From Rossellomorea sp. SC111 (GTDB taxonomy: Bacteria > Bacillota > Bacilli > Bacillales > Bacillaceae_B), in contig NZ_JANIOC010000010.1 in assembly GCF_024733565.1 (NCBI RefSeq), forward strand, positions 1 through 42,913: a stretch of 42,913 bases of DNA. The letters run 5' to 3'. The notes beneath the pieces are model-generated. The model worked only from the letters and a program-made list of their open reading frames with translations, was not told the origin of the DNA and did not search any database. The translations under genes and the position numbers were made by a program. Of this stretch, positions 25,186-33,621 are shown piece after piece (positions within the stretch are counted from its first letter, which is position 1; each line of letters starts with the position of its first letter).

Positions 25186-25385
25186 TTTGGGCATTACTAA
25201 TTGCCGGGGGAATCATCGGGTTATTAGTCAGAGGGATGAGGGTGACCTTCAAAAGTGGATACGGCATGTCGGAAGACTTGTTCGAGCCGCCAGTGTATGT
25301 GAAAACGTGCAGTCATTGTCATAAAAAGATTCCAAAGGATTATTCTAAATCCCTATGCCCCCATTGCGGGAAGCTGGTGGAATGA
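25182..25385 (+). CDS. 67-aa membrane-anchored zinc-ribbon protein
   Basis: A short N-terminal hydrophobic helix (IWALLIAGGIIGLLV) is followed by a linker and a zinc ribbon with two CxxC motifs, CSHC and CPHC, separated by 14 residues. The start ATG overlaps the kinase stop codon by four bases and has only a weak ribosome site, so it relies on translation of the kinase gene. The overlap suggests a functional tie between the two products. I do not recognise a named family. Confidence 0.8.
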   Translation: MIWALLIAGGIIGLLVRGMRVTFKSGYGMSEDLFEPPVYVKTCSHCHKKIPKDYSKSLCPHCGKLVE

Positions 25386-25388
25386 TGG

Positions 25389-25425
25389 AAAGGCTCTGGG
25401 AGGAGTGGTCTCCCTGAGCCTTTTT
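25389..25425 (+). terminator. Terminator after the zinc-ribbon gene
   Basis: AAAGGCTC pairs with GAGCCTTT, with a further inner stem GGGAG/CTCCC, and is followed by a T tract. Confidence 0.88.
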
Positions 25426-25508
25426 AATTGGGGCGTGAAAGATTTTAATAGAAGCGAAAGTTTGGTATGATGCTAAAGACTGTTTACATAAAATCGAGAG
25501 GTGAAGAA

Positions 25509-26315
25509 ATGGATAAAACCATTGGATTTATAGGATGTGGAAATATGGCGCAGGCCATCATGGGAGGGATATTGAAGTCGGGGCTGGTGACACGGGAGTC
25601 CGTACGTGCGAGTGCCAGGACTCAAGAAACCCTGGATATGGTCAGCGAGAAATTTGGAGTGAAGACGACAGATGACAATCAGAGTGTTGCGGCTTTTTCA
25701 GATATTGTGTTCCTTGCGGTGAAACCGGATCAATACAAGGAACTGATCGAATCGGTCAAAGATTCCTTAAAAAAAGACAGCATCATCATAACGATTGCGG
25801 CTGGAATCACGATTGAATGGATGGAAGAGCAGATTTCCCCTTCTGCCAAAATCGTACGGACCATGCCGAATACTCCGAGCCTTGTAGGCGAAGGAATGAC
25901 CGCATATTGTGTGAACGAAGAAATAACAGAAAGCGATTTGGAATTTGTCCAGGCTATCCTTGAAAGCTTCGGGAAAGCGGAAAAGATCGAGGAAAGCATG
26001 ATGGATGCGATACCGGCTGTGAGCGGGTCCTCTCCTGCCTATGTATTTATGTTCATCGAAGCACTGGCCGATGGAGCCGTCCTCCAGGGAATCCCAAGGA
26101 GTCTTGCCTATCAGCTGGCATCACAGGCTGTGCTTGGGGCTGCGAAGATGGTTCTTGAAACCGGCAATCATCCCGGAGAACTGAAGGATGCCGTATGTTC
26201 ACCCGGGGGAGCAACGATTGAAGCAGTGGCGGCCTTGGAGAAACACCAGTTCAAGGGGGCTGTATTATCGGCAATGGAAGCCTGCGGGCGGAAATCGAAG
26301 TCACTGGGGGAATAA
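25509..26315 (+). CDS. proC: Pyrroline-5-carboxylate reductase
   Basis: A 268-aa enzyme for the last step of proline synthesis, NAD(P)H-dependent reduction of pyrroline-5-carboxylate. The N-terminal Rossmann motif is GFIGCGNMAQAI. The C-terminal dimer domain has the ProC signature around AVSGSSPAYVFMFIEALADGA and ends with SPGGATIEAVAALE. The start follows AGAGGTGA; an upstream in-frame ATG at 25467 has none. The 83-bp leader is too short for a T-box, unlike some Bacillus proline genes. Confidence 0.95.
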   Translation: MDKTIGFIGCGNMAQAIMGGILKSGLVTRESVRASARTQETLDMVSEKFGVKTTDDNQSVAAFSDIVFLAVKPDQYKELIESVKDSLKKDSIIITIAAGITIEWMEEQISPSAKIVRTMPNTPSLVGEGMTAYCVNEEITESDLEFVQAILESFGKAEKIEESMMDAIPAVSGSSPAYVFMFIEALADGAVLQGIPRSLAYQLASQAVLGAAKMVLETGNHPGELKDAVCSPGGATIEAVAALEKHQFKGAVLSAMEACGRKSKSLGE

Positions 26316-26363
26316 AGATTGGAGAGAAAAAGCTCAATTCCTTCTTACCTGCCTATTTAGTCG

Positions 26364-26424
26364 AGGGGAAAGTGGGGGTCTGTTGAAGCAATAAGCCTTC
26401 TTTCCCCTATAGGTCCGTCCCTCC
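26364..26424. repeat. Hairpin plus GGTCCGTCCCTCC box
   Basis: AGGGGAAAG (26364-26372) pairs with CTTTCCCCT (26400-26408). Immediately after comes GGTCCGTCCCTCC (26412-26424), the same box that closes the large palindrome at 28831-28887. It is possibly a remnant of the same small repeat. Confidence 0.4.
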
Positions 26425-26426
26425 AT

Positions 26427-26468
26427 AAAAAAACTGCCTCAGTAGTCATCTACTTTGGCAGTTTTTTT
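26427..26468. terminator. Bidirectional terminator between proC and the SIMPL gene
   Basis: AAAAAACTGCC pairs with GGCAGTTTTTT, with an inner AGTAG/CTACT stem around TCAT. It has A and T tracts on opposite sides and lies between convergent genes. Confidence 0.88.
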
Positions 26469-27120
26469 AATGTGTCCTGAATTCTACTGTGATGATAGCT
26501 GTGACGGCAATCTGGCCTGGCTGAACGGCCGTACTTTCGTCGGCTGCCTTTAAATAGGCGGCGTTCATAAAGGGGACGGCTGCGGGTCGGGATTGTTCGG
26601 TAATGGATTTGGGCTGCGGATTAAGCTGCTGATTCGACTGGCGGGATAATGTGAGTGCCTTTTGATATGCCTCTTGATAGGCTAAAGCGAGTGCCTGCTG
26701 GTAGGATTCAATGGGATCAGACTGGACAAATTGAATGTTTTCCACACGATTCGCCCCGCTCTTTATAGCATCATCAATCATCTTCCCGACTTTTTCTATC
26801 GATTTAACAGTGACCTTGAATACTTGTCGAACTTCATAACCGGTGAACGTTTGTTTTCCATCTTCAAATTGGTACTGTGGAAATACTTGATAGCTGGATG
26901 TCTGGATATCCTGTCGGCGCACTCCATTATTTAAAAGGGATTGTACGACACTGTTGGAAAGTTTCTGATTCTCGTTTTGGGCAACTTCAAGCTCCTTATC
27001 ATTCGTAACAATACCTATCGATAGGATGGCTTGATCCGGATCGACATATAATGTATGTTCCCCGCTCACGGTTATGAGGCCGTTCGATTGATTGGTTCGA
27101 TAGTACGGATAGGAGTGCAT
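26467..27120 (-). CDS. SIMPL-domain protein
   Basis: A 217-aa protein with one SIMPL (DUF541) domain: GLITVSGEHTLYVDPDQAILSIGI, then VRRQDIQTSSYQVFPQY, and a C-terminal AVTAIITVEF strand. There is no signal peptide, unlike many family members that act outside the membrane. A Gln/Pro-rich insert (SNQQLNPQPKSITEQSRP) precedes the last strands. The ATG at 27120 is preferred: AGGTG lies 5 nt upstream and overlaps the stop codon of the Gly/Pro-rich gene, suggesting coupling. The function of the family is largely unknown; some members protect against oxidative or cell-surface stress. Confidence 0.82.
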   Translation of the reverse strand: MHSYPYYRTNQSNGLITVSGEHTLYVDPDQAILSIGIVTNDKELEVAQNENQKLSNSVVQSLLNNGVRRQDIQTSSYQVFPQYQFEDGKQTFTGYEVRQVFKVTVKSIEKVGKMIDDAIKSGANRVENIQFVQSDPIESYQQALALAYQEAYQKALTLSRQSNQQLNPQPKSITEQSRPAAVPFMNAAYLKAADESTAVQPGQIAVTAIITVEFRTH

Positions 27121-27128
27121 CGCCACAC

Positions 27129-27584
27129 CTACACGCACGTAAACGATTCAATTTTATCCAAGTCGATGCCGAAGTACACCCATGTGAATCCGATCCATCT
27201 CCATCCGGCAATGGAACGGCGCCCGACAAACACAGGGTAGAACCAGAAAGCATCTCTTCTTAACCATATATACGTGTAACGGAATAAGCATCTTCTGATG
27301 GCACCCGGATCGACTGCAAAGGTGCTCGGTCCACCCTGCGTTCCTTGAAATGCCGTTTTTTGCGGTTGGAAGTTCGGTGGTGGACCGGGTGGTGGTTGGT
27401 TTTGTCCGCCCTGCCCGCCTGATGGGGGTGGTGAGCCTGGTGCTCCTTGTCCTCCACCGGGAAAACCGGGAATGCCTGGGAAACCGCCGCCACCGGAACC
27501 CTGTCCTCCCCCGGGAAAACCAGGAAATCCGCCACCGGATCCTCCGCCGGGCAAGCCGGGGAATAATTGTCTGTGATCGTACAT
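27129..27584 (-). CDS. Gly/Pro-rich collagen-like protein with conserved aromatic C-terminus
   Basis: A 151-aa protein. Residues 8-75 are low-complexity FPGxPGGG-type repeats rich in Gly, Pro and Gln. The C-terminal 60 residues are ordered-looking and aromatic: IRRCLFRYTYIWLRRD, FWFYPVFVGRRSIAGWRW, IGFTWVYFGIDLDKIESF, with Cys at both ends. The ribosome site AGGAGG is 7 nt before ATG. It is immediately upstream of the SIMPL gene and coupled to it. I recall related proteins in Bacilli with the same C-terminal block; a spore-surface or envelope location is a guess. The repeats also keep two other frames open on this strand. Confidence 0.75.
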   Translation of the reverse strand: MYDHRQLFPGLPGGGSGGGFPGFPGGGQGSGGGGFPGIPGFPGGGQGAPGSPPPSGGQGGQNQPPPGPPPNFQPQKTAFQGTQGGPSTFAVDPGAIRRCLFRYTYIWLRRDAFWFYPVFVGRRSIAGWRWIGFTWVYFGIDLDKIESFTCV

Positions 27585-27672
27585 AGAAGAACCTCCTCAT
27601 AAAGAATTCTCTTTATCTTATGAGGAGGGGGAGTGGGCGTGCGTGTCTTATCTGCTTCGATATGGTGACGGA

Positions 27673-28626
<954 letters not shown>

Positions 28627-28716
28627 TCATCACCTATTCTTTCAAAATTTGTCCTAGCGATTCATAACATGCATCTCCGCTGATTCGAGGGGATGATAGG
28701 ATTGATAATGCCTATA

Positions 28717-28734
28717 TTGTGAAGTTATTCACAA
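28717..28734. promoter_or_regulatory. Rex operator 1 of ldh
   Basis: TTGTGAAGTTATTCACAA is a full match to the Rex site pattern (TTGTGAA, 4 bp, TTCACAA). It lies about 95 bp upstream of the ldh start, and minus-strand TATGAT beside it could be the -10 box. Confidence 0.85.
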
Positions 28735-28793
28735 ATAGATCATAACATGTTTCACACTGATATTCTATTGGTAAGCGCATCATATCATACATA

Positions 28794-28813
28794 TTTGTGA
28801 AATTATTCACAAA
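28794..28813. promoter_or_regulatory. Rex operator 2 of ldh
   Basis: TTTGTGAAATTATTCACAAA, with arms extended to 11 bp (ATATTTGTGAA / TTCACAAATAT) around ATTA. It is 77 bp from operator 1, about seven helical turns, which could allow cooperative looping. Confidence 0.85.
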
Positions 28814-28830
28814 TATGTCAAAGTTATCGG

Positions 28831-28887
28831 AGAGGGACGGACCTTGATTCCTAGGACCTGGTCCTAGGAATCAAGGCCCGTCCCTCT
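28831..28887. repeat. 57-bp near-perfect palindrome with GGGACGG ends
   Basis: Left arm 28831-28858 and right arm 28860-28887 pair over 28 positions with one A-C mismatch. The ends are AGAGGGACGG and CCGTCCCTCT and the centre is CCTAGGACC-T-GGTCCTAGG. It follows Rex operator 2 by 17 bp and ends 70 bp before the acetyltransferase gene. There is no T tract. It resembles the REP-like GGGAC-boxed palindromes I recall in Bacillus genomes. Confidence 0.75.
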
Positions 28888-28957
28888 AAAAGAAGGGTTT
28901 TTCATCGGCTTTGATGAATGTATATAGGAAGAGCTTTGTTTATGGAGGTGTGGGTGT

Positions 28958-29494
28958 ATGAATGTGAGAAGTGGGGAGTTGAATGTCCGTCCGTTAGTGG
29001 ATGGTGATAAGTACACGCTCTCAAGGTGGTTATCGGATCCTGTCGTTCTGGAATATTATGAAGGCAGGGATCGTCCTTTCACGGCCCAGATGGTGGAGGA
29101 AAAGTTCTTCTCGGACAGGGGAGTCATGAGTTGTCTTGTTGAATATGAAGGAATTGAAATCGGTTATCTTCAATATTATCAGCTCGATCATGAGACGATG
29201 ATACGATACGGCTATACGAATCTGGATGAAGTGATTTACGGAACGGATCAATTCATCGGGGAGTCGGATTATTGGAATAAGGGAGTCGGAACACAACTCA
29301 TCCGTGCTGTGGTGGAGTACTTGCTTCAGAAGGAGGGAGTCCACCGCCTCGTGATGGATCCGATGACTTGGAATACGAGAGCGATCCGATGTTATGAGAA
29401 ATGCGGATATAGTAAAGCAAGAATATTACAGGAGCATGAGCTTCATGAAGGGGTATACCATGATTCTTGGTTGATGGAGTTCATTCCCGAGTAA
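28958..29494 (+). CDS. GNAT acetyltransferase, AAC(6')-like
   Basis: A 178-aa acetyltransferase. The C-terminal half closely follows the aminoglycoside 6'-N-acetyltransferase pattern: FIGESDYWNKGVGTQLIRA (acetyl-CoA loop GxGxxL type), then VMDPMTWNTRAIRCYEKCGY. The N-terminal half has SRWLSDPVVLEYYEGRDRPF. Many chromosomal proteins share this pattern without giving resistance, so a drug-modifying role is only possible. The ATG has GGAGG 9 nt upstream. It is monocistronic. Confidence 0.85.
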   Translation: MNVRSGELNVRPLVDGDKYTLSRWLSDPVVLEYYEGRDRPFTAQMVEEKFFSDRGVMSCLVEYEGIEIGYLQYYQLDHETMIRYGYTNLDEVIYGTDQFIGESDYWNKGVGTQLIRAVVEYLLQKEGVHRLVMDPMTWNTRAIRCYEKCGYSKARILQEHELHEGVYHDSWLMEFIPE

Positions 29495-29600
29495 ATGGAA
29501 GATATTAAAGAACCCGATGCATTTAGAGAGTACCCGGTAGTTTTGGATGCACATGATTGCAAGTTACCTGTCTAAATGTCGAAGTACATATCGAATAGTC

Positions 29601-29632
29601 ATGGGCTGTTCAAGCAGAGCAGCCCTATTTAT
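29601..29632 (+). terminator. Terminator-like hairpin after the acetyltransferase
   Basis: GGGCTG (29603-29608) pairs with CAGCCC (29620-29625) and is followed by TATTTATT. It is a modest stem with a weak T tract. Confidence 0.5.
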
Positions 29633-29659
29633 TGGTGTAAAGAGAAGGAGTGAAATAAT

Positions 29660-30211
29660 ATGACCGTGACTAAACTATATCTGGTCAGGCATGCCCATTC
29701 GGTTTATACCCCGGAAGAGCGAACGAGGCCACTGTCCGAAAAAGGAAGACGGGACGCAGTCTCAGTGACCGAACGGCTGGTGAAGGAAAAAATCGATGTG
29801 GTCTGTTCCAGTCCCTATAAAAGAGCCGTGGAAACGGTTGAAGGAATAGCGGGGCATATCAATCAGGAGATCACACTAGTAGAAGAGATGAAAGAACGCA
29901 CCCTATCCTCAATGCCTGTGGGAAACTTTCAGGAAGCAATAACATCGGTCTGGGCTGATCCGGCCCTTTCATTTGAGGGAGGAGAGTCGAATCTTACCGC
30001 TCAAAAGAGGGGCGTTCATGGGATATTTAAAATAATGGAAGAATATAATGGGAAAAACGTGGTCATTGGGACCCACGGCAATATCATGGTCCTGATCATG
30101 AATTATTTTGATGAAACGTATGGAGTTGAATTTTGGAGAGAGCTTGAGATGCCGGATATATACTGTTTATCATTCGATGATGCCAATCTAGAGACTGTAT
30201 CGAGAATATAG
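29660..30211 (+). CDS. Histidine phosphatase family protein
   Basis: A 183-aa phosphoglycerate-mutase-like phosphatase. The N-terminal signature is LYLVRHAHSVY with catalytic His11 after Arg10 (RHA instead of the common RHG). It also has SPYKRAVETVEGIA and, near the C-terminus, VIGTHGNIM with the second catalytic His. The substrate is unknown; relatives include sugar-phosphate and nucleotide phosphatases. The ribosome site is AAGGAGTGA. It is convergent with the purine permease gene. Confidence 0.88.
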   Translation: MTVTKLYLVRHAHSVYTPEERTRPLSEKGRRDAVSVTERLVKEKIDVVCSSPYKRAVETVEGIAGHINQEITLVEEMKERTLSSMPVGNFQEAITSVWADPALSFEGGESNLTAQKRGVHGIFKIMEEYNGKNVVIGTHGNIMVLIMNYFDETYGVEFWRELEMPDIYCLSFDDANLETVSRI

Positions 30212-30227
30212 TCGCAGCCCAAATAAA

Positions 30228-30254
30228 AAAGACCGTTCACTGTGAACGGTCTTT
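30228..30254. terminator. Bidirectional terminator
   Basis: AAAGACCGTTCA and TGAACGGTCTTT form a near-continuous palindrome with A and T tracts, between convergent genes. Confidence 0.85.
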
Positions 30255-30270
30255 CGAGTATCTATTCTAA

Positions 30271-31572
30271 TCAATGAGGCAGAAATGCCAGTTGGTAGAA
30301 GAACAGGACAGCAAAGATATACACAAGTGGATGTACCTGCTTCCATTGTCCTTTCACTACTTTAAGTAAGGGATAAGAAATGAATCCCAGTGCAATCCCC
30401 GTTGCGATGCTTGATGTTAGTGGCATGCTCAGGATGATTAAAAACGCAGGGAATGCTTCATCCAACTGATCCCATTTGATCTGGGAGATGCTTCCCATCA
30501 TCAGGCTGCCCACGATGATCAGGGCAGGAGCCGTAATGGCAGAGATCCCTGATACGGAACTGACGAGTGGTCCGAAGAAGGCTGAAGCGATAAACAGGAT
30601 CGATACGGTCAACGTTGTTAATCCCGTTCTTCCCCCTGCAGAAACCCCCGCCGAAGACTCTATATATGCGGATGTCGGGCTAGTACCGAACATCGCACCG
30701 ATCGTGGTCGCGATGGAATCGGCCAGCAGTGCCTGGCGGGCTCTCGGAAGGGTGTTTCCTTTCATCAAGCCTGCCTGCTGTGCCACTCCGATCATCGTTC
30801 CCGTAGTATCAAAGATGGTGACTAGAAGGAAAGAGAAGACGACCGCATATAATCCATACTGGAAGACGTCAGCAAATGCCGTTACCGGGTTTGCCACCAT
30901 CAGTCCTTCAGGAAGATGGGGAATGGCCACAAATCCTTCTTTAAAGGATAGATCTCCTGTAAAGTACGCAATCAACCCAGTCACGATCATCCCGATAAAC
31001 AGGGCACCATGGACATTCAGGACCATGAGGATCAGGGTTACAGCCAATCCGGTCAATGCAAGGAGTGCTGAATGGGAATGAAGATCCCCGAGCTGTACTA
31101 AATTTGTAGGATGTGCCTGGATCAATCCTGTCAGACGCAATCCTATAAAGGCAATGAATAAACCGATTCCCGCTGTAATTCCGTGCTTCAAATTTTGAGG
31201 AATGGCTTCAATCAATTTTTTTCGTAAAGGTGTCAATGATAGCAGGATGAAGACGATACCTGCTACGAAAACGGCAGAAAATGCAACAATATATGAAATG
31301 TCATCATGTGCACCGACCACTGAGTAAGTAAAATATGCATTCAATCCCATACCAGGAGCAATGGCGATCGGGTAATTTGCAAACAATGCCATCCATAATG
31401 TACCGGCTACGGCCGAAATGATGGTTGCTAAGAATACCTGATCAAACGGGACACCCGCATCGGATAAGATGATGGGATTCACTACCACTATGTACACCAT
31501 CGTCAGGAATGTTGTGATCCCGGCAAGTATTTCCGTTTTAGGATCTGTGCCGTGTTCCTTTAATTTAAACAT
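30271..31572 (-). CDS. pbuG: Purine permease, AzgA/PbuG-type (NCS2 family)
   Basis: A 433-aa integral membrane protein with about 12-14 hydrophobic segments. Family motifs seen are AGITTFLTMVYIVVVNP at the start, ANYPIAIAPGMGLNAYFTY, and GTSPTSAYIESSAGVSAGGRTGLT, the conserved substrate loop of AzgA-like hypoxanthine/guanine/adenine transporters. The start at 31572 follows GGAGG by 7 nt; the frame is open about 40 codons further upstream without a ribosome site. PurBox-like sites lie directly upstream. The gene symbol is by family; it could also be the pbuO paralogue. Confidence 0.88.
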   Translation of the reverse strand: MFKLKEHGTDPKTEILAGITTFLTMVYIVVVNPIILSDAGVPFDQVFLATIISAVAGTLWMALFANYPIAIAPGMGLNAYFTYSVVGAHDDISYIVAFSAVFVAGIVFILLSLTPLRKKLIEAIPQNLKHGITAGIGLFIAFIGLRLTGLIQAHPTNLVQLGDLHSHSALLALTGLAVTLILMVLNVHGALFIGMIVTGLIAYFTGDLSFKEGFVAIPHLPEGLMVANPVTAFADVFQYGLYAVVFSFLLVTIFDTTGTMIGVAQQAGLMKGNTLPRARQALLADSIATTIGAMFGTSPTSAYIESSAGVSAGGRTGLTTLTVSILFIASAFFGPLVSSVSGISAITAPALIIVGSLMMGSISQIKWDQLDEAFPAFLIILSMPLTSSIATGIALGFISYPLLKVVKGQWKQVHPLVYIFAVLFFYQLAFLPH

Positions 31573-31587
31573 CGTAAAACCTCCAAT

Positions 31588-31632
31588 AAAAACGAACATT
31601 AAAAACACACAACTTCTATAATATTCGGTAAT
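31588..31632. promoter_or_regulatory. Inverted pair of PurBox-like sites upstream of the purine permease
   Basis: AAAAACGAACATT (31588-31600, + strand) and ATTACCGAATATT (31620-31632, read on the - strand) each match 12 of 13 positions of the B. subtilis PurBox AWWWCCGAACWWT, in inverted orientation 19 bp apart. A weaker third site, AAGACCGAATTAT, is at 31652-31664. This suggests PurR control. No purine riboswitch core was found in the leader. Confidence 0.65.
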
Positions 31633-31813
31633 AGAACGAATTTCAATAGAAAAGACCGAATTATTTTTAAGAAAATATCTTGAAACCCCTTCCAAACCCC
31701 ATCCTTTTTCGATAAGATGTTATCAATTATAGAGGAATCAGTTTCTATAATGCCCATGCATTGAACGATTTACCACGCATAGGCTCATATTTCTTTAAGA
31801 TAGGGGCGGTACT

Positions 31814-33457
31814 ATGTATACTCAACTGAAAAATAAGTCAACTTCTGAACAGATTGAACTTATCACACGATCCTTAATCGCTCTGCAAAGTTATAACGGT
31901 ACAATCGGCGAAAGTGAGAAAGCTTTATTTATATATAAGTTGATCTCTTCGTTTCCTTATTTTCAGCATCACCCCGATAGAGTCTGGCTCCAGGAAGTCC
32001 CTAATGATCCGATTGGAAGGAAGAATGTTTTTGCCATCGTAAAAGGGACGTCCTCTAAAACCGTCGTATTTCATGCCCATTACGATACGGTGGGAACCGA
32101 TGATTATGGAGCCCTCCAGGATATGGCCCATGACCCGGATTTCCTTCAGAAGTACTTCATGGATTATGAAGGGGAAGAAAAGGTGAAGGAAGATGCACTT
32201 TCAGGAAACTGGCTGTTCGGGAGGGGTGCCTTGGATATGCAGAGCGGAATCGCCGTCCATTTAGCGAACCTTTTGTTTCATTCAGGTGAAAAACAGCCGG
32301 GTGGGAATTTACTCTTCCTGTTCAATGGGGATGAGGAAAGTGAGCATGCCGGGATGATTGCGGCTTTAAGCGATCTCCACCGCTTGAAAAACGAAGGCAT
32401 GGACTATTTGGCAGCCATCAACACGGATTTCATTTCCCCTATTTATGACGGTGACTGTAAAAGGTATATATATACCGGAGCGGCGGGAAAGCTTCTGCCA
32501 AGTTTCTATATATATGGAAGAGAAGCACATGTCGGAGATGTCCTGACTTCGATCGATCCAACCGTGATCGCTTCCAAGCTCAATCTCGAAATCAATCAGA
32601 ATCTTGATTATCTAGAAGATATTCCGGGTGAGTTCACACTACCGCCTTCATGTCTCTATTTTAAAGATGATAAGCATACGTATAATGTTCAGACCCCTCT
32701 CAGCACGTCTCTATATTTCAACTATTTTGTATACGAAAGGACGGCTCGGGAAGTGCTGTACGATATGAAAAAGGTCGCATTGAAGGTAGTAAGTGAAATA
32801 GAAGAGCGAAGCAAAAAGCAGTTTGAACAGTATCGGAGCTATCACGGATTCCCTGAACGGGAATTTTCATGGGAAGTGGAAGTCCTTACATTAAGGGAGT
32901 ATATATTCTGGTTGAAAGAAAGGGGCATAGATCCGGATCCCGTCATGAAGAAGATCTTTCATGATATGGAAGGGGAGGACAGACGGACGATTGCTTATTC
33001 AATGGTGGAAGCACTGCAACATCTTGATCCCGACCGGACACCAAGGGTCATCCTGTTCTTCGCTCCGCCCTTTTTACCACATAATTTTGTGAATGAGGAA
33101 AATGAGTACGGCAAAAAGGTGAGGGATGCGCTCGGAAACTGCTTAAATGAAATATCGAATGAGACAGGGGAAGAGTTCGTCATCAAAAGGTTTTTCCCTT
33201 ATCTCGCAGATGGCAGCTTTCTTTCCCTTCATGAAGAAGATGAAGATATCGACGTGTTCAAGAAGAATCTGCCCCTGATTGATCACCTGTACCCCGTGCC
33301 CATCGACTTGATCAGAAAGCTGAACATACCCTCCATTAATATAGGAGTCTACGGGAAGGATGGTCATCAGTGGACCGAGAGAGTATATAAACCTTATACG
33401 TTCTCCGTGCTGCCGCAGATCATCAGGCGGGTGACGAAGGACTTATTGGAAATATGA
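31814..33457 (+). CDS. M20-family peptidase, RocB-like
   Basis: A 547-aa metallopeptidase-like protein of the RocB group. It has the M20 landmarks VVFHAHYDTVG (metal-binding His and Asp), GRGALDMQSGIAVHLA (second metal Asp) and LFNGDEESEHAG (catalytic Glu pair). The long C-terminal part, with KRFFPYLADGSFLS and NIPSINIGVYGKDGHQWTERVY, is characteristic of RocB. B. subtilis rocB belongs to the arginine-degradation regulon, but the reaction is not defined; no other roc genes are present here. GGGGCGG precedes ATG, and a strong terminator follows. Confidence 0.88.
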   Translation: MYTQLKNKSTSEQIELITRSLIALQSYNGTIGESEKALFIYKLISSFPYFQHHPDRVWLQEVPNDPIGRKNVFAIVKGTSSKTVVFHAHYDTVGTDDYGALQDMAHDPDFLQKYFMDYEGEEKVKEDALSGNWLFGRGALDMQSGIAVHLANLLFHSGEKQPGGNLLFLFNGDEESEHAGMIAALSDLHRLKNEGMDYLAAINTDFISPIYDGDCKRYIYTGAAGKLLPSFYIYGREAHVGDVLTSIDPTVIASKLNLEINQNLDYLEDIPGEFTLPPSCLYFKDDKHTYNVQTPLSTSLYFNYFVYERTAREVLYDMKKVALKVVSEIEERSKKQFEQYRSYHGFPEREFSWEVEVLTLREYIFWLKERGIDPDPVMKKIFHDMEGEDRRTIAYSMVEALQHLDPDRTPRVILFFAPPFLPHNFVNEENEYGKKVRDALGNCLNEISNETGEEFVIKRFFPYLADGSFLSLHEEDEDIDVFKKNLPLIDHLYPVPIDLIRKLNIPSINIGVYGKDGHQWTERVYKPYTFSVLPQIIRRVTKDLLEI

Positions 33458-33467
33458 TATGGAAGGA

Positions 33468-33498
33468 ATAGAGAGGGTATTTTCCTCTCTATTTTTTA
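33468..33498 (+). terminator. Terminator after the RocB-like gene
   Basis: ATAGAGAGG pairs with CCTCTCTAT around GTATTTT and is followed by TTTTTT. Confidence 0.88.
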
Positions 33499-33556
33499 TT
33501 ATTAAATTGTCACAAAACGGTCAATCCCAAAAGATGCATAAAGGGAATAAGTTTAC

Positions 33557-33592
33557 TATAATGTAGTTATTATATTGTGAAATATTTCACTA
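33557..33592 (+). promoter_or_regulatory. Promoter and Rex operator of cydDC
   Basis: The -10 box TATAAT is at 33557-33562. TTGTGAAATATTTCACTA at 33575-33592 matches the Rex consensus at 17 of 18 positions and lies just downstream, where bound Rex would block transcription. The half-like TTGTCACAAA at 33508 may be a weaker second site. Confidence 0.8.
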
Positions 33593-33621
33593 ACTTTTTA
33601 ACCTTGGAGTTGAGAGTAGCG

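Noticed and set aside
25426..25508. Possible T-box leader for proC
   Set aside because: Only 83 bp are available and no T-box core (TGGNACCGCG) is present.
30476..31081. 201-codon open frame antisense to the purine permease
   Set aside because: It is a shadow of the transmembrane gene: no start signal and no recognisable protein.
31573..31813. Possible purine riboswitch ahead of the permease
   Set aside because: I could not find the conserved loop and junction sequences on the minus strand; only CGAA boxes are present.
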